Below are positions 33,101 to 40,666 of a DNA stretch of 64,000 nucleotides, piece by piece. This stretch comes from Caecitellus pseudoparvulus (Eukaryota > Bigyra: Bicosoecida), in contig CBFFRQ010000035.1 in the NCBI GenBank assembly GCA_965644315.1, positions 49,277 to 113,276 of the forward strand, given 5' to 3'. The position numbers were made by a program, and so were the translations under genes. The notes beneath the pieces were generated by a model that was not told the origin of the DNA, did no database searches, and saw nothing but the letters and a program-made list of their open reading frames with translations. The number at the start of each line of letters is the position of its first letter. Within the stretch, counting starts at the first letter, position 1.

Positions 33101-34635
33101 GGGCTGCACCAGAGTCGGGGTATGCGTCGTGGGGGGGCGTGCCACAGGAGACGACTTGGGCAGGGGAGGGGGAGGATGAGGACGTCGAGGCGGAGCGACG
33201 GCGGGTGCTGGGCGGCGAGTATGACGGGTCCATGGGCGGTATGGCGGCCCTGCCGCCCCTGCCCACCCCCACCACCTCTGCCACCACCAGTGGTCAGGAC
33301 CGGGAGGGGCGCTCTGGTGCGGTGCCGGTGGGGGACGTCGTCGCCCCTGCCACGCAGCACGGCTCGCCCCCCGCCGGCATCATCCTGAAACGCGTCAGCA
33401 AGGTGTACCCGTCCATCGCAGGCAGCCCTCCCACCGTGGCGGTGCAGGACCTCAGCATGGCTGTGCAGTACGGCGAGTGCACGGGCCTGCTGGGTCCCAA
33501 CGGCAGCGGCAAGACGACGGTGCTGTCCATGCTGAGCGGGTCGCAGCTGCCGAGCACGGGGGGCCTCTTCGTCGGCGGTCACAACGTCGTCACGGACGTC
33601 GTCGCAGCGCAGGCTGTCGTCGGCGTCGTGCCCCAGGCTGACGTCATGTGGGAGGACCTCACCGTGAAAGAACACTTGGAGTTCTTCGCGGGTGTTCGTG
33701 GCGTGCCCCGCGCCACGCTGGCCGTCGCTGCGCGGCGTGCTGCGGAGAAGGTGTCGCTGGACGGGGACGCCTTCCGCAAGAAAGCCAAGACGCTGTCTGG
33801 CGGGCAGAAGCGCAAACTCTCCCTCGCCATGGCCCTGGTTGGGGAGCCGGCCATCCTGCTCCTGGATGAGTTCACCGCGCGGGTGGATGTGAACACTCGC
33901 CGGTTCCTGTGGGATGTCCTGCTGCGCGAGCGTGCCCAGCGCCAGGTGGCAGTGCTGCTGTCCACGCACTCCATGCTGGAGGCAGAGACACTGTGCACGC
34001 GTGTGGCTGTGCTGGTGCGGGGTCGTCTGCGGTGCATTGGCTCTCCTGTGCACCTGGCTCGCCGCTTTGCAGATGAGTACGCCGTCACCCTGAGCTTCCA
34101 GCGGGCAGCCATGGAGGCAGGCGGTGTTGCGGGTGGCATGGCCTCCCAGACCCTGGACAGCTCCGCGGGGGGTGAGGAGGGGGGCATCGAGCTGGCCAGT
34201 GTGGATGCTGTGCGTGTGGGCATGGCTGAAGCCGTGCACCCTGCCCAGGCGGCGTTGGAGTGGGTGCACGCCAACATCACGCCCTCTGCGACTCTGCAGT
34301 CCACGGTGGGGGTCACAGCCACCATCGCCTTTCCTCGTCAAGGGCGACCTGCCCCCCCCCTGCAGCAGGCGGCGGAGGGGGGGGGTGCAACCGCTGCCAC
34401 GGCGGCTACCGACGGTGCCACAGGTGACCTGGACATGGCAGCAGCGCTGCAGCTGCTGCAAGAAGCACAAGAGAGCCTGGGCATCACTGCCTGGACCCTG
34501 GCCCAGTCCTCTCTGGAGGCTGTCTTCCTGAAGATGACCCAAGGCGGCGGCACAGCTGAGCAGGGCTCTGTGCCCCTGCACGCGGACCATGCCGGTATCT
34601 GCCATTCACTGGCTGCCGGCACATGCTGCCCGTGA
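27166..34635 (+). CDS. Full-length ABCA-type ABC transporter
   Basis: One uninterrupted frame of up to 2489 codons. After a doubtful N-terminus it shows the ABCA start (TRLRWLVLWRRKV, then CFTLFVPAVFVLLLYGC) and a large extracytosolic loop. A TM bundle follows (about 28,530-29,540), then NBD1 with Walker A GVNGSGKSS near residue 870, signature FSGGMQRR, Walker B CVLDEPTAATD and H-loop LASHDMAE. The second half repeats this with a long loop, a TM bundle (about 32,200-32,800), and NBD2 with GPNGSGKTT near 2110, LSGGQKRK, LLLDEFTARVD and STHSMLEAE. ABCA proteins move lipids across membranes. The first ~200 residues are low-complexity, and the true start may lie in an upstream exon. It is unusual here in having no intron across ~6.9 kb. 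Confidence 0.92.
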   Translation: MSAANRVACSKQPASPIGAHRPRDSHGLLPGRRCSCLRQVIVPFRIPAAASAHVLLRAAEVSGATRALACARASGPTPFHVRRPCRAGPPFSCPGDDSGCAPPCLRPSQAGPAPRRRTIHGALHWKPPPPSAARRAQGAAHGGDAPPKSTPITPLGAPQDSGGLPGSYPPLFGRCAPACEQGTCARSTHVGKWTRQLCAVTRLRWLVLWRRKVAMCFTLFVPAVFVLLLYGCALGVDLSFQPPRPPTHEALGPLTLCRRWDVYNAPVGRNNIPCITLAVAPIPASDPAHPLAVVAADLQRAAGLPPADGRRVPVQTFASAEHIAEYMYEHPGEVDMAVVFTAFPGQAANVTTWDYELWVNTTALSGYSNAGMDKLMPGMGVSARRLRAQAAVDAAILSYVGGRPASVGITVGSKPIVNPPERERTFPGSATADRRLGEVHGAAPRRLQAVPVVNLGFIFVRFAAAPFITLGYCIGGFILLTIVTGEKRDGLLGQLRSWGAAESTLWISWLLVAAGLSAATAVVTSIAGYATGMLLFVNTNWFVWFLALTVFGTLVHAYFLSWASHVSRPAYVNLLIFLSMSIAIGVSFFLGFLPPLLLYTPSFTPIGKLFFFPQPWAHFAQFTGAILSVTGFQGSEHLGINPGTFTLGDMSTHTFHADSCGISPNRRLSGVQPQIAAQPGEMWAQLSTAAGHGVVGPLAARFLGWDAAATGSAVEGAVGSVGRSMQAMATALVDEEAVHQGRNLQVRDDDDATSTFGCREIESGTAGSVVGWMLLFTLVYQVTAICFGLWLPSEKSAGQPLAATCRSCCSRSSGSQSATPVPGDTMGHLRATSTSTGSLVAYKVSKVYKSATACSEISMRVDKGQVAALLGVNGSGKSSFLNVIAGVTPMSHGEAFVAGMSVREDMGELRSTLGYCPQATIVWPHLTPFEHMAVVAGVRGLDADAAAQEACQLLQDVSLSGPLAHARVSGFSGGMQRRVQVAMTCLGATSLCVLDEPTAATDPSSRRGIWRLIQRVRADRMVLLASHDMAEVEALADSVAVVHGGRLKAFGSVPHLQATYSSGAQARAVVNVPMSAVLAATPLMAAPSTDLLLALGGVSSVQQLAVGHAPSMVDSTPPLPQVARVLEALQRIPGVEVTRCTDGRTLTITIPRTAHDGIPATLRTLQELTLDTRAAGTETGLLLEWSLTSASMQDVFLRITDAAQALNSGAAPAATQGGAPPPPPRLKEHPESHHAAVDVPLPASATDAAQLGFDAAGHPKGVAASCGAQALSLLALQLRLEAKSWKVNACRCCCFLVSLFIGGGFTLSSAVVNIAVPEYVQCPTGYLLPLDPNSNYAQELTSCKKDAFLVTLLAANSSVFGLVPMWKDAAPSAGRPTPYLLPNTSTPADVQWAYTSTTFEGGAPFERSPLTVLYSDSGADISSPSGGTDTQAALPFLFGPWQTQAAMTNLADVPDVTSLLPFFGDASVGSLPKPLPGSAQAYATVSDALLAAQNLAKSHNPAAQLEQCDRYAYLAARDPVGIANASFAREYAAAVVPDIALQVHEATLGTGASTSSLAYTALVSPFSGQYTDSRYTQILTESPSAPQPFNCSSLRDASSYPLEHRPTWPVLATPSKTAWRGALPLAPLMSAIATAAGQTLSGQPDFAIRPTLRRMPKLKYSPLGGEAEDVQTLVGTAAVQVIMWLILCTQLVFPSLWYTLTKERTSGLHLLMKQTSMQLLAYYGGWYVHCMLLGCSFAFAFFLLGDALGSNNMEHIGPGLLILLVLLGMHASTGLVFLGSALVHRPRTALIVGIMGLFVYAVGSPVLVSVLLLDGWTDAMLLFPPLAYLRAATLLVVYGGDRVQDIAGEPADLATCMVLLFLMGTLALLLGPYLHAVIPYQRGESSRHPCFVCDPLTWRVCGLRCSEVCANPADLRFKLAQAPSHSTAAVQDEQGLVSGQSTTRYGQEGVCGWCSSRYGMLAANIAAQRAARAAEVAAGAAPESGYASWGGVPQETTWAGEGEDEDVEAERRRVLGGEYDGSMGGMAALPPLPTPTTSATTSGQDREGRSGAVPVGDVVAPATQHGSPPAGIILKRVSKVYPSIAGSPPTVAVQDLSMAVQYGECTGLLGPNGSGKTTVLSMLSGSQLPSTGGLFVGGHNVVTDVVAAQAVVGVVPQADVMWEDLTVKEHLEFFAGVRGVPRATLAVAARRAAEKVSLDGDAFRKKAKTLSGGQKRKLSLAMALVGEPAILLLDEFTARVDVNTRRFLWDVLLRERAQRQVAVLLSTHSMLEAETLCTRVAVLVRGRLRCIGSPVHLARRFADEYAVTLSFQRAAMEAGGVAGGMASQTLDSSAGGEEGGIELASVDAVRVGMAEAVHPAQAALEWVHANITPSATLQSTVGVTATIAFPRQGRPAPPLQQAAEGGGATAATAATDGATGDLDMAAALQLLQEAQESLGITAWTLAQSSLEAVFLKMTQGGGTAEQGSVPLHADHAGICHSLAAGTCCP

Positions 34636-34707
34636 CGGAGGGGTGCGTGGCTTCCGCGGGCAGCGGTGGCCGGCAATACATTCTGCATGTGACCTGTTGG
34701 CGTGCAT

Positions 34708-35279
34708 TCACCACCCGATGCCTGCCCAACGCAGGAGGGAGTCCGCAGAGCCAAAGACGACGGAGCCTGAGAACGCCGACATGGCCACAGCCAGGCCTCG
34801 TCCCATGGGCATCTTGACGGCGTCTTTGACGTAGTTGCGCAGGTAGTCAGCGCGCGCTGGCTCCAGTGCATATGGCACCGCCACCGCCACGCCACCTGCC
34901 CAGAACGGCGCCGATGCAGACCAGCCCACTTGGTCCAGCGTGCACCGCGTGGTTGTGTACAGCGCGAAAATTCCACTCATGCGTGCTGCTGCGGCTGCTG
35001 AAGACTTCACTGCGCAGTGGGCCGCGCAAAGAACGGGGCGTGTGCACGTGATGGCTGCGGAAATCACTTCCCGGCTCACGCACTCAGCCGTTGTGTTTTC
35101 AGCTCAGGTTGCCCGATGGTGATGGATGCTGGCGCACTAACTGCATGAAGTCCGCCACCCACCACAGCGCCAATGGCAGCCCCCAACGCAATGCTGCCGG
35201 GGCAATGTGACATAAATGCAGATGTGGCAGAGACGGCCGCTGCTCCTGCGGCGGGCTCAGCAGGGTCAGTGGAAGCCAT
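34708..35279 (-). CDS. Small Tim17/Tim22-like membrane protein, 147 aa
   Basis: Exons 35279-35138 and 35009-34708 join to 148 codons through a 128-nt intron with donor GTGCGC. The protein has a glycine-zipper helix (GSIALGAAIGAVVGGGLHA), a second segment (MSGIFALYTTTRCTLDQV), and two more hydrophobic stretches (APFWAGGVAVAVPYAL; GLAVAMSAFSGSVVFG). Gly-rich paired helices of this size are typical of the Tim17/Tim22/Tim23 superfamily, which includes translocase subunits and the complex I subunit NDUFA11/B14.7. The specific member is not decided by what I can see. The gene converges on ABCA with 72 bases between stops, a gap containing two TGCATT-like sites. Confidence 0.5.
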
Positions 35280-35575
35280 GGTGCAAGACAGGAGTTGAGA
35301 CAATGCACTGCATGTAGGAGGGGGCACCTGCATTCGGGACCCTGCGCTGTTCAGATGCGTTTCTTTTTGGCTGCCACAACATGCTGGGTGATGCGAGGTG
35401 GCGAGGGACAGCAGGCGGGCGCTGTCAAAACTCGCGCACCTCGTGCCAGTCCTACAGCTGGAGCAGCAGTCCCAGACACGTGTCTGCACCTCCTCCACAC
35501 TGCACGCTTCAGCCAAGCGGCGCAGCAACGCGAGGGCTGGACGTGGCACTGCGAAACGCAGTTGAAACGGGCGCC

Positions 35576-37242
35576 ATGCAGGGTAGCCTGGAATCCAACC
35601 CGTTTTACAACTATGTCCGGTCCAGGCACTTTGCCAAGCTGCTGGACTGCAATGTCATGCTGGTGCCGAATGAGTCCAGCTTCATGACCACGCAGGCCTT
35701 CTCGCTGAAGGACGTGGGTGCGTGGGGCGCACTGGTGCGCTCCGTGCAGCCGCCCGCGGCACACCTTGCCCCCCACAACTCGCAGAGCACCACCTCCTGG
35801 TGAAGACTGGGACGCGTGGGGAGTTCTTGACGCTGAGTGGGCGCCCCGTCGCGATCATTGGTCGCGTCGTGCGCACCGTGGACAAGGCAGGGCTCGTCGC
35901 TTTCGACGAGAGCCAGGACACGGACACCACCTGCCCCGCCCTGGCCCGCGCAGCGACGGCGCAGTGGCACAGCCCCGTGGCTTCCTGCATTGTGGACCAT
36001 GTGCACAACGTGCCTGTGACGCTGCGTGGGGCTGCCGAGGGCGCCGAGCCGCACAGCATCGCGCTGTACACTATCGCACGGCCGCTGGAGGGTGGCCTGG
36101 ACGCGCCAGCCACCGACGAACACATGAACCAGGAACAGGTGGAGCAGTACATCGCCATGATGCGGTCGTTCCCCGACGCCGAGGCGGTGTTCATGGCTGT
36201 GGATGAGTTCGTGGAGGATGTGCGCAGTGCTGCCCAGACGCGCGACCTGCTGGACCTGCAGCCGCCCCTGCCCACCCACATCTTGCGCCAGTGCGAGGTG
36301 GCGGCAGACATGCTGCTGCGCACGACGGTGTTCTCGCAGGTGGAGGCCAGTGCCCTACCTGCCGATCGGGTGCACCTGGTGATGGTGTTGGAGTGCTACA
36401 TCATGGCCCGCATGCATGGGCCCATCATGGCGTGGTTGAGCATGCTGTACCTGAGTCAGCACCGCACGCTGCGCGAGGTGTGCCACCAGCTGCGCGGGCT
36501 GCAGCAGGCAGACGCGGGGGTGAAGCCTGCGTTTCGCTGCAGTTTCACGCCCGTCCTGGACGTCCTGTGGTCCCTCGTGGAAGCCAAGAGCCCCCTGGCC
36601 AAGCTGCAGTGCTTGAAGCGCGCCTCAGCCGCCATCGAAGCCTGCGTGACGCGGCACCTGAAGGACATTGGGCAGGACATTGACAGCGTGGAGCTCAGTG
36701 CCGACGACCGGCTGAACATTCTCCTGTACATCATCGTGCACGGGGCACACAAGTACGGCACGGCGGACCTCATCCTGCACCTGCAGTTCGTGGACATGTT
36801 CGGCGCCATCCTCTCCTCCCGCACCTCCAACGAGCTGAGCCAGAAGTGCATCGAGTACCGTGTGGCGACGGAGTACCTACTGACGTCAGGGGGCAGTGAC
36901 TTGGCTGCTGAGATGCGGGCACGGGTGGAGGGGGCGGGTGGCGCGGCTGGCACCCCTGAACAGGCAGCTGCAGCAGGGGCCCAGCAGCAGGAGGAGGGGG
37001 GGGGCAGTGCTCGGCCAGAGCTGGTGGACCCCGAGCCCACCCCCCTCAGCAGCACGGCTGACCCGACAGCGCCAGCTGTGTGCTCGTCGGTGGCCCAGCT
37101 GGCGGCAGGGGCAGGCGTGGGGGCCGCCTCCCCCTCCTCCTCCTCAGTGTCCTCGCCGCAGTCAAAAGGGCGACGCACGAGCTTGACTCGCGGATCAGTC
37201 ATTTCTCTGGGGGAGGATGAGGAGGATGAGGAGGGTGGATGA
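35576..37242 (+). CDS. VPS9-domain protein related to the VARP/ANKRD27 N-terminus
   Basis: Exons 35576-35717 and 35786-37242 join across a 68-nt intron to 533 codons. The N-terminus (LESNPFYNYVRSRHFAKLL; EHHLLVKTGTRGEFLTLSG) resembles the start of animal VARP. The central region has RGLQQADAGVKPAFRC, close to the VARP linker. The VPS9 domain follows: KLQCLKRASAAIEAC, then SADDRLNILLYIIVHGAHK, HLQFVDMF and IEYRVATEYLLTSGG. VPS9 domains exchange nucleotide on Rab5-family GTPases at endosomes. The ankyrin repeats of animal VARP are absent. The C-terminal ~120 residues are acidic, Ala/Ser-rich and disordered. The last 44 bases overlap the 3' end of the convergent gene. Confidence 0.85.
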
Positions 37243-38884
37243 GGGGGGTGGGGGACCCAGGAGGGGGGTCAGGGGCGCCATGCACCCCCCCTCCCGCCGC
37301 CACGCCCCACCAGCGCATGCTGCCAATGGTGCCACGGGGGAGGCGCATGGATGCGTGACGCAGCCACTTGACCATGCGCCGGACACGACCTTTGCTCGGG
37401 TGCACACGTGGCCAGCGCGAGTGGGGGGGAGGAGGCGCACCCCCCCCAGTCACCCTCGCCTCTGGCTGCCAATCGTCCCGCGGCAAGATCCAGCTTGTGC
37501 CAGTTTGCAGGGGTGTGCTGGAGGGGGGTAGAGGGGGGGGTGTCTCGCCCCCCACGCGCCACCCCCGTCGTCCACCCCCCTTTGCCTTGGGCTGGCGCAG
37601 CACCAGGTGGGTCGTGCAGGCACCCGGGCTGTGCGCTGCCAACCACTCTGCCGGCCAGCTGGCCAGCGGGCGCAGTGGCAAAGGCACGTACGGTGCTGCC
37701 GTGCCGGCCACCTGTCCCACCAGGGCCGTGGCACGCTCCACCCACAGGCGGGTGATCCACGCAGCACTGCCCTTCTGGCTGAACCAGCGGTGCTGCGTGG
37801 CTCCGTGGCCAAGGTCCACCACAGCGTCAAAAGCCGCGTGCCGGTGCAGGTACCGCTCGCCATCCCAGTACGCGTGCAGCGGCACGCGGCCGTAGCCTTC
37901 GCCCAGCCACCGAGCAGTGTACGCGTCGAGCAAGGCGTGCTGGGAGGAGGGGATGGCGGGGATGGCTGCGAGGGTGAGGGCGTGGATGTCGGGGAGGTGG
38001 GTGTGGTGGGTGGCCGGGGGAAAGCATGTGTCCCACGCCTGCTGCTCTGCGTCTGCCGCTTCTTTTGGGCTGTTGAAATGCACCGACACACGCACGCCGT
38101 CCAGCCGTCGCTGTGTGAAGGGGGTGGGGGTCGTGGGAGGGGTGTCTGGGTGGCGCGGCTGTGCTTCGCCCTGTGAAGCACTGTAGCCACGACACACTGC
38201 GGCAGGGGGAAAGGCTGCTTGCACAGCTGCGTGCAAGTGGCGTGGCGTGCCCTCCAACGCAGCGCGCCCTGCCGCAGCCAGCAGGCCTGGCACGTCACTC
38301 AGCTCCACGCCACAAGAGGCCAGCACGGCGGCAGTTTGGGGCGGCAGGGCTCTCCCTGTCGTGTGTGCGTGCCAGATGTGCTGCAGCTGCACCGCAGACA
38401 TGACTGCGGCCAGAGCTGGCGGCAGGTGTGGGTGGCGGTGCAAGCACACCTTCCGTGCAAAGATGCCTGGCAGGGTGAGGGGGGTCAGGGACAGCTGAAC
38501 AGGTGGCACTCCAGCTGCTATGGCGTGTCGGTTTCGCCTCATTTGCTGCTCCCCTGGCGTCTTGTGCAGTGCACGCAAGTGCTGTGACTTGACTGTGGCC
38601 AGCGGGCCATGGTGCCCGAAGGCGAGCGCAACCAAGTTCGCACCGGCCCAAGGGCATCCAGCGGCAGCCTGACGCACGTGCAGGACAGAGTCGCGTACAA
38701 ATGTCTCTGCCGTCTGGGATGGGCCCTGGCTGACAATTCCCGCTGACTGCAGGGCATCCGGAAAGGGCTGCGTTTCGCCACGAAACTCTGCTGCGGCAAT
38801 CCAGCGCACAGCTTGCTTAAGAACGGGCGGAAGCGACCTGCTTTCACGGTACAACGCCCTGTACAGTGCTGCAAAGGATGGCAT
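37199..38884 (-). CDS. Protein with LYR-like N-terminus, otherwise unrecognised
   Basis: The 561-codon frame starts at ATG 38884. The first ~35 residues, MPSFAALYRALYRESRSLPP and the helix after it (KQAVRWIAAAEFRGET), resemble a Complex1_LYR motif, as found in mitochondrial assembly factors that bind acyl carrier protein. The rest matches nothing I know. It has helical patches (FARKVCLHRHPHLPPALAAV), several His-rich stretches, and blocks such as VRVSVHFNSPKEAADAEQQA and LLDAYTARWLGEGYGRVPLH. The C-terminal ~100 residues are Pro/Gly/Arg-rich and may not be real coding. An unrecognised intron or earlier stop would remove the 44-base tail-to-tail overlap with the VPS9 gene. Confidence 0.55.
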   Translation of the reverse strand: MPSFAALYRALYRESRSLPPVLKQAVRWIAAAEFRGETQPFPDALQSAGIVSQGPSQTAETFVRDSVLHVRQAAAGCPWAGANLVALAFGHHGPLATVKSQHLRALHKTPGEQQMRRNRHAIAAGVPPVQLSLTPLTLPGIFARKVCLHRHPHLPPALAAVMSAVQLQHIWHAHTTGRALPPQTAAVLASCGVELSDVPGLLAAAGRAALEGTPRHLHAAVQAAFPPAAVCRGYSASQGEAQPRHPDTPPTTPTPFTQRRLDGVRVSVHFNSPKEAADAEQQAWDTCFPPATHHTHLPDIHALTLAAIPAIPSSQHALLDAYTARWLGEGYGRVPLHAYWDGERYLHRHAAFDAVVDLGHGATQHRWFSQKGSAAWITRLWVERATALVGQVAGTAAPYVPLPLRPLASWPAEWLAAHSPGACTTHLVLRQPKAKGGGRRGWRVGGETPPPLPPSSTPLQTGTSWILPRDDWQPEARVTGGGAPPPPHSRWPRVHPSKGRVRRMVKWLRHASMRLPRGTIGSMRWWGVAAGGGVHGAPDPPPGSPTPLIHPPHPPHPPPEK

Positions 38885-39169
38885 GTCGGGACTACACCTT
38901 GTGGCGCTTCAGGGGTCCTTCCGGAAGGGGCGTCTCTTGGCTCTCAAAGCACCTTCAGCCGCTTGCCCAGTCTTCTCCCGCCTGCACGTGCGCGTGAAGT
39001 GCACTATACACAGCACTACATGATTTACAGGATTTCTCTGGAATAACATCGCCAGCGCCCACCCACACGAGTGCCTGTTTCGTTTTGCCACGGCTCTGGG
39101 CTGGCAGAGCTGGCTGCAAAAACCGCAACAGCGCGGCTTCCTTGGCACTAGCTCCCCACGACACGCGCC

Positions 39170-40414
39170 ATGTCTGCTGCCAGAACCCTGAATCGGTTGG
39201 TAAGTGGATTAGCAGGCCATGTGCCGTGTGCGATTGAGGCACAGAAACGTGCAGGCGTAGCCGCCATCCTGCGTGTGTGGTCTGCTGAGACACGGCAGAC
39301 GCTGGGAGCGCCTGACGTGCAGTCCCTGCTGCAGGTCGCAGCTGCCGACCCCACGGCCCAGGTGGAAATGCTGTTCATGAAACGCACCGTGCGGCGTGGC
39401 GACCCCTGGTCCGGCAACGTCGCCTTGCCGGGCGGCCACCGTGACCCGGGCGACGCCAGTGACCTGGCAGCTGCACAGCGCGAAGCAGCCGAGGAGGTGG
39501 GCGTGCACCTGGCCACGCCTGGCGCCTACGCCGTGCTGGGTGCCCTGGACCAGCGGCACATCGGCTGGGGCCGGGGCGCGCGCGCCTTTGCCATGTGTCC
39601 CTTCGTCTTCCTGCAGCTGCACTCCGCAGTGCCGCCTCAGCGCCTGCAAGCCAGCGAGGTGGCAGCGACGCTGTGGGTGCCGCTGGCGGCGCTGGACGCG
39701 GCACATGTGCAGCATGGAGGCCTCAGTCGCCCCCTGAATCGGGGCATGCTGCCAGGCATGCGGTGGGTGCCACACTGGCTCCTGCGCAGCCTTGGCGCCC
39801 ACGAACTGGCCTTCCCCGTCTTGCGCCTGCCCTACTGTGGCCTGGTGCCAGAGGGCCCAGCGGAGAGCGCCCACCACCTGACCACTGCTGCAGCAGGATC
39901 AGCCGGGGCGCGAGGAAGTGGGCCCATACGCAGCCGCACCTCGCCACCTGGCCCGTCACCTGCCGGTACAGCTGCTCTGCACACGGCTGCGTGCAGAGGC
40001 GGGGGGGTGGCCAGTGTGGCCACGCTGCCCAGTGGTGCGAGTGTGGCTGTGCACAGCGCCACGACAGGCCTGGCGCAAGCCTTCACGGCTGCCTGCCTGT
40101 CCACCTGGTCCCAGGCGGGTCAGGCGGACGACGGCGATGCGGCGGCACTGTCCTTTGACCTGTGGGGCTTGACGCTGGGCGTCACGTCAGACGTCGTGAA
40201 CGTCGGCAAGGTGCCGCCTGCGCCTCTGAATTGGCCCCCCCTGTCCTTCCCTGGCCCCCTGCCCAGCTTCCTCGTGGCGGCAGCCGCGGGGGTGACAGAG
40301 GTGCTGCAGTACCCCCGCAAGGGTGCAAATGCCTGGCATTTGCTTGCCGCTGCCTCCCTCGCAGTGCCCCTCCTGACCGGCGTTGCTGCAGGGGCGTTGG
40401 CTGTGCTTGGGTGA
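39170..40414 (+). CDS. NUDIX hydrolase, CoA-diphosphatase-like, C-terminal membrane tail
   Basis: A single exon of 414 codons. The catalytic region shows AGVAAILRVW, then EMLFMKRTVRRGDPWSGNVA and the Nudix box LPGGHRDPGDASDLAAAQRE followed by AAEEVGV, with the REaxEEvG metal-binding core. The preceding D-rich GGxRDPxDasD form is typical of NUDT7/NUDT8-type CoA pyrophosphatases. A downstream module FDLWGLTLGVTSDVV also occurs in that subgroup. A final hydrophobic stretch (LLAAASLAVPLLTGVAAGALAVLG) could anchor it in a membrane. The substrate is probably CoA derivatives or a dinucleotide, which sequence alone does not settle. The ~90-residue linker at 39880-40140 is low-complexity. Confidence 0.85.
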   Translation: MSAARTLNRLVSGLAGHVPCAIEAQKRAGVAAILRVWSAETRQTLGAPDVQSLLQVAAADPTAQVEMLFMKRTVRRGDPWSGNVALPGGHRDPGDASDLAAAQREAAEEVGVHLATPGAYAVLGALDQRHIGWGRGARAFAMCPFVFLQLHSAVPPQRLQASEVAATLWVPLAALDAAHVQHGGLSRPLNRGMLPGMRWVPHWLLRSLGAHELAFPVLRLPYCGLVPEGPAESAHHLTTAAAGSAGARGSGPIRSRTSPPGPSPAGTAALHTAACRGGGVASVATLPSGASVAVHSATTGLAQAFTAACLSTWSQAGQADDGDAAALSFDLWGLTLGVTSDVVNVGKVPPAPLNWPPLSFPGPLPSFLVAAAAGVTEVLQYPRKGANAWHLLAAASLAVPLLTGVAAGALAVLG

Positions 40415-40666
40415 AGGGGTGACGTGTGTGAGGTGGAGCACAGCCAAGCCAACGCCAGGCAGCTGAACATGCGTGTCAAAACTACCCACACGTGTGCTGT
40501 GTGCACCAGCACACCCAATCACCCACATCCACGTGCCTGAAGCATGCCACCCCCTCTCCACGCGGCTGACACATGCAATCGGGTAGAGATTCACTGCCAC
40601 GCAGTCGCTGCGACAGCCATCAACGCGGAAGGTACCGGCATTCCACTCCCTCACTCCGCCGCCGCC

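Noticed and set aside
32584-34605. 673-codon frame on the minus strand opposite ABCA
   Set aside because: Shadow frame caused by high GC at third positions; it lacks any domain, while the plus strand carries both halves of an ABC transporter.
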